Assembly: GCA_002701765.1 (NCBI GenBank)
Contig: NZXB01000013.1
Location: forward strand, 21,719-30,325
Length of the DNA stretch: 8,607 nucleotides
Source: Porticoccaceae bacterium
GTDB taxonomy: Bacteria > Pseudomonadota > Gammaproteobacteria > Pseudomonadales > Porticoccaceae
Reading direction: 5' to 3'
The notes below the pieces were generated by a model. That model ran no database searches. It had not been told where the DNA came from and was given only the letters and a program-made list of their open reading frames with translations. The translations under genes and the position numbers were made by a program. Shown here one piece after another: positions 6,941-8,607 of this stretch (positions are counted from its first letter, which is position 1; every line of letters starts with the position of its first letter).

Positions 6941-7765
6941 ATGGAATTATTTTTGGAATGGTTTCCATTATTGCTCCTTTTGGTTATTACTGGAGCTCTG
7001 GGAGGGGGATTGGCAGGTATGCTGGGAGTTGGAGGTGGCATCGTTTATGTGCCTGCCTTAGATGTTGTGTTTTCACTCGTTGGTATTGATCCCGAGGTAA
7101 GCATGCATAGTGCGGTTGCAACGTCTCTCGCCATTATCGTTCCGACATCAATATCCTCTTCCCTAGCACATCATAAAAGAGATTGTGTGGACCTGCATAT
7201 CGTCAGATTGTGGGGCCCAACAATTCTCCTAGGCTCCATTATTGGGGTGATAGCAGCAAGCCAGCTCAAAGGTTCGATTTTGTCTTTGGGGTTTGGAATA
7301 ATGACATTGCTCGTTGCAATGAACATGTTATTGCCGAACAGACAGATTAACTTCTTTAGGCGGTATCGCATTCCACCCCTGGGGGTCGCCGTGCCTTTTG
7401 GGCTTGGCGGTTTTTCAAGCATGCTGGGCGTCGGCGGAGGAACGTTAAGCGTGCCAATCCTGACAATGATGGATCGGCCGATTCATCGCGCGGTCGGCAC
7501 AGCGGCGGCCTTTGGTTTGCTAATTAGTCTGCCCGGAGCAATATCTTTTATTGTATCCGGTTGGAGCGATAGTCGATTGCCTATATCTAGTTGGGGTTAT
7601 GTTAATGTTATTGCTATGACCATTATGGCACCGGTGACCGTGCTCGCCGCCCCAAAGGGTGCAGGGATAGCTCACAGGCTCGGGCAACGCCAACTTCGGT
7701 TTGTATTTGGCTTCTGTCTGTTCGTAATTTCAATTCGAATGATTTTAAAAACATTCCTTAGTTAA
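6941..7765 (+). CDS. TauE/SafE-family membrane transporter (sulfite/anion exporter type)
   Basis: A 274-residue polytopic inner-membrane protein of the TauE/SafE family (formerly DUF81). The family hallmark is a duplicated glycine-rich motif, seen here as MLGVGGG at residues 27-33 and again at 161-167, each followed by a VP at the next helix (GGGIVYVPAL, GGGTLSVPIL). The length and the seven to eight hydrophobic stretches fit. Members studied include proposed exporters of sulfite (TauE) or sulfoacetate (SafE), and other anions are possible; the substrate here is inferred only from the family. Start ATG 6941 has AGAGA at 6926-6930, ten bases upstream. The gene appears to have its own promoter, with an AT-rich inverted repeat over the -35 zone, and no partner gene follows closely. 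Confidence 0.9.
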   Translation: MELFLEWFPLLLLLVITGALGGGLAGMLGVGGGIVYVPALDVVFSLVGIDPEVSMHSAVATSLAIIVPTSISSSLAHHKRDCVDLHIVRLWGPTILLGSIIGVIAASQLKGSILSLGFGIMTLLVAMNMLLPNRQINFFRRYRIPPLGVAVPFGLGGFSSMLGVGGGTLSVPILTMMDRPIHRAVGTAAAFGLLISLPGAISFIVSGWSDSRLPISSWGYVNVIAMTIMAPVTVLAAPKGAGIAHRLGQRQLRFVFGFCLFVISIRMILKTFLS

Positions 7766-7809
7766 GTCGGTTTACGAAATTTTTAAAAGCCTTTTGCAGA
7801 AAATCATTG

Positions 7810-7821
7810 TTTTGTACAAAA
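7810..7821. repeat. 12-base perfect palindrome
   Basis: TTTTGTACAAAA reads the same on both strands and lies 45 bases after the TauE/SafE stop codon. It could be a protein-binding site. There is no T-run after it, so it is not a standard terminator. Confidence 0.5.
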
Positions 7822-7848
7822 TATTTGAATAGTAATTGTAACTGATCG

Positions 7849-7889
7849 CATAATGGGAGTCCGTTTGGACTCATGACCGTTACATTATG
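7849..7889. repeat. Nested inverted repeat (hairpin within a flanking inverted pair)
   Basis: GAGTCC-GTTT-GGACTC (7857-7872) is a perfect six-pair hairpin with a four-base loop. It is enclosed by CATAATG (7849-7855) and its reverse complement CATTATG (7883-7889). No T-run follows, so a terminator is unlikely; it might be a structured RNA element or a small repeat unit. Confidence 0.55.
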
Positions 7890-8052
7890 ACGAGCAATTA
7901 AACTAGTAATCGTCGATCCTAGAAATAGCGGAACGTCTGATGAAAAGTTGTGATAAATTGACACAAAATTAGATAAAAACCGGCATACAACAGTCTAAAG
8001 TTGTGTAATTGCACTTAATCGTAACCGTCATTGAATGAGTCTAATACTTGAA

Positions 8053-8069
8053 AATTGTCTCTGACAATT
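8053..8069. repeat. Inverted repeat upstream of the DUF2059 gene
   Basis: AATTGTC (8053-8059) and GACAATT (8063-8069) are perfect seven-base inverted arms around TCT. The element lies about 145 bases before the DUF2059 start and 40 bases before a weak promoter candidate. It could be an operator or a small hairpin; the sequence does not decide. Confidence 0.45.
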
Positions 8070-8108
8070 GCAACCGCAAACAGCAAGCGAATTAACCGCT
8101 CGATGTGT

Positions 8109-8136
8109 TTGGACTGGTAGGGAGATTTTTTAAATT
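8109..8136 (+). promoter_or_regulatory. Weak sigma-70-like promoter candidate for the DUF2059 gene
   Basis: TTGGAC (8109-8114) and TAAATT (8131-8136) are separated by 16 bases and resemble -35 and -10 boxes, each matching consensus at four positions. A second -10-like hexamer, TATGAT (8182-8187), lacks a -35 partner. Low certainty because AT-rich DNA gives such matches by chance. Confidence 0.22.
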
Positions 8137-8212
8137 TATTTCATGCTAGTTCGAGTCATCGCACAACACACTGTAGTAGAGTATGATTAATGGGAATACC
8201 GAAGGAATCAAA

Positions 8213-8607
8213 ATGATAAGAATATTACTTTTTTGGGCCATCTTTTTAGCTGCATTGGGTTGCCATGCCGATGCGGCTTTAAGAGAGGAAGCAGAGAAGT
8301 TGCTTTCAAAGATGGACACTAATATCAGGGGAGCATTGCAACAGTCTAGTAATCAGATGCTAGAAATGCAGTTGAATCAGAGCCCATCTCTTGCTCCCTA
8401 TAAAGACGTCATGACCAGGTTCTTTGAAAGATATATGAGCTATGAAAGTTTGAAACCAGAAATGGTTCGCATGTACACAGAAGCCTATACGTTAGAGGAA
8501 TTAAAAGAAATAAATGCTTTTTACTCGTCAAAAGTAGGGAAGAAAACCCTCGAATTGATGCCGAGACTAGTTGCTCGAAGCGGCCAAATCGCGGCTGCAA
8601 AGGTTGA
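8213..8607 (+). CDS. Exported DUF2059-domain protein, N-terminal part (cut by right edge)
   Basis: The first 131 residues of an exported protein that runs off the window. Residues 1-21 form a signal peptide: a short basic start (MIR), a hydrophobic core (ILLFWAIFLAALG), and an AxA signal-peptidase I site (A19-D20-A21). Cys17 lies in ALGC, but this is not a canonical lipobox. The mature part matches the DUF2059 family as I recall it: LAPYKDVMTRFFERYMSYESLKPEMVRMY, then YTLEELKEINAFYSSKVGKKTLELMP. It is therefore probably periplasmic or envelope-associated; DUF2059 has no established function. Start ATG 8213 is chosen because AAGGA at 8202-8206 has ideal spacing. An in-frame ATG at 8183 would add ten polar residues before the signal peptide. 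Confidence 0.85.
   Translation, partial: MIRILLFWAIFLAALGCHADAALREEAEKLLSKMDTNIRGALQQSSNQMLEMQLNQSPSLAPYKDVMTRFFERYMSYESLKPEMVRMYTEAYTLEELKEINAFYSSKVGKKTLELMPRLVARSGQIAAAKV

Larger units (their letters stand above)
7766..8212. other. 447-base AT-rich intergenic gap with several palindromes
   Basis: No supported gene lies here. The gap contains a 12-base palindrome TTTTGTACAAAA (7810-7821), a nested inverted repeat (7849-7889), and AATTGTC-TCT-GACAATT (8053-8069), listed separately. A minus-strand frame (7964 to 7758) is open for 68 codons from a GTG but has no Shine-Dalgarno site or recognised family. The right part must carry the promoter of the DUF2059 gene. Confidence 0.6.

Noticed and set aside
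7857..7872. Hairpin GAGTCC-GTTT-GGACTC as part of a tRNA or as the TauE/SafE terminator
   Set aside because: No tRNA arms flank it and no T-run follows; it is also over 90 bases after the stop codon.

Overview
This window looks like a chromosomal segment of a proteobacterium. It carries the end of an fds-type (NAD-dependent, molybdenum) formate dehydrogenase operon in the order fdsA-fdhD(fdsC)-fdsD, an order known from alpha- and betaproteobacteria. Base composition is moderate to AT-rich, most genes have Shine-Dalgarno sites, and the gaps between genes are fairly long. The genus cannot be read from the sequence. An alpha- or gammaproteobacterium of environmental (possibly marine) origin is a guess from protein flavour only. 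All convincing genes are on the + strand. No rRNA, tRNA, CRISPR array, insertion sequence or prophage gene was seen.

Layout. (1) Bases 1-1651: the C-terminal molybdopterin-binding part of formate dehydrogenase FdsA (cut by the left edge), then the sulfurtransferase FdhD/FdsC, then the small subunit FdsD, tightly packed with overlapping reading frames. (2) 1930-2733: a stand-alone crotonase-fold protein of the ECHDC3 type, lacking both glutamates of a classical enoyl-CoA hydratase. (3) 2734-3155: a 422-base gap with no convincing gene. (4) 3156-5639: an unusually long (605 aa) Cys/Met-metabolism PLP enzyme followed after 30 bases by a GFA-family zinc protein (glutathione-dependent formaldehyde-activating enzyme fold), with a weak terminator candidate behind them. 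(5) 5782-6690: a ten-helix EamA/DMT-family transporter. (6) 6691-6940: an AT-rich intergenic region with a perfect 13-bp inverted repeat and a consensus -10 hexamer, which looks like an operator-promoter. (7) 6941-7765: a TauE/SafE-family (sulfite/anion exporter type) membrane protein. (8) 7766-8212: a 447-base gap rich in short palindromes. (9) 8213 to the right edge: the start of an exported DUF2059 protein.

How the genes may fit together. Formate dehydrogenase oxidises formate to CO2 and yields NADH. GFA-fold proteins are linked by family to glutathione-formaldehyde chemistry, which leads to formate. Cys/Met-type PLP enzymes act on sulfur or gamma-substituted amino acids, and TauE/SafE proteins move sulfite, sulfonates or related anions. 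A shared theme of one-carbon and sulfur metabolism is therefore possible. It is only an inference from neighbourhood: the genes are split by gaps and probably belong to several transcription units. The most unusual items are the enlarged PLP enzyme with its GFA partner, and the palindromic control region in front of the TauE/SafE gene.
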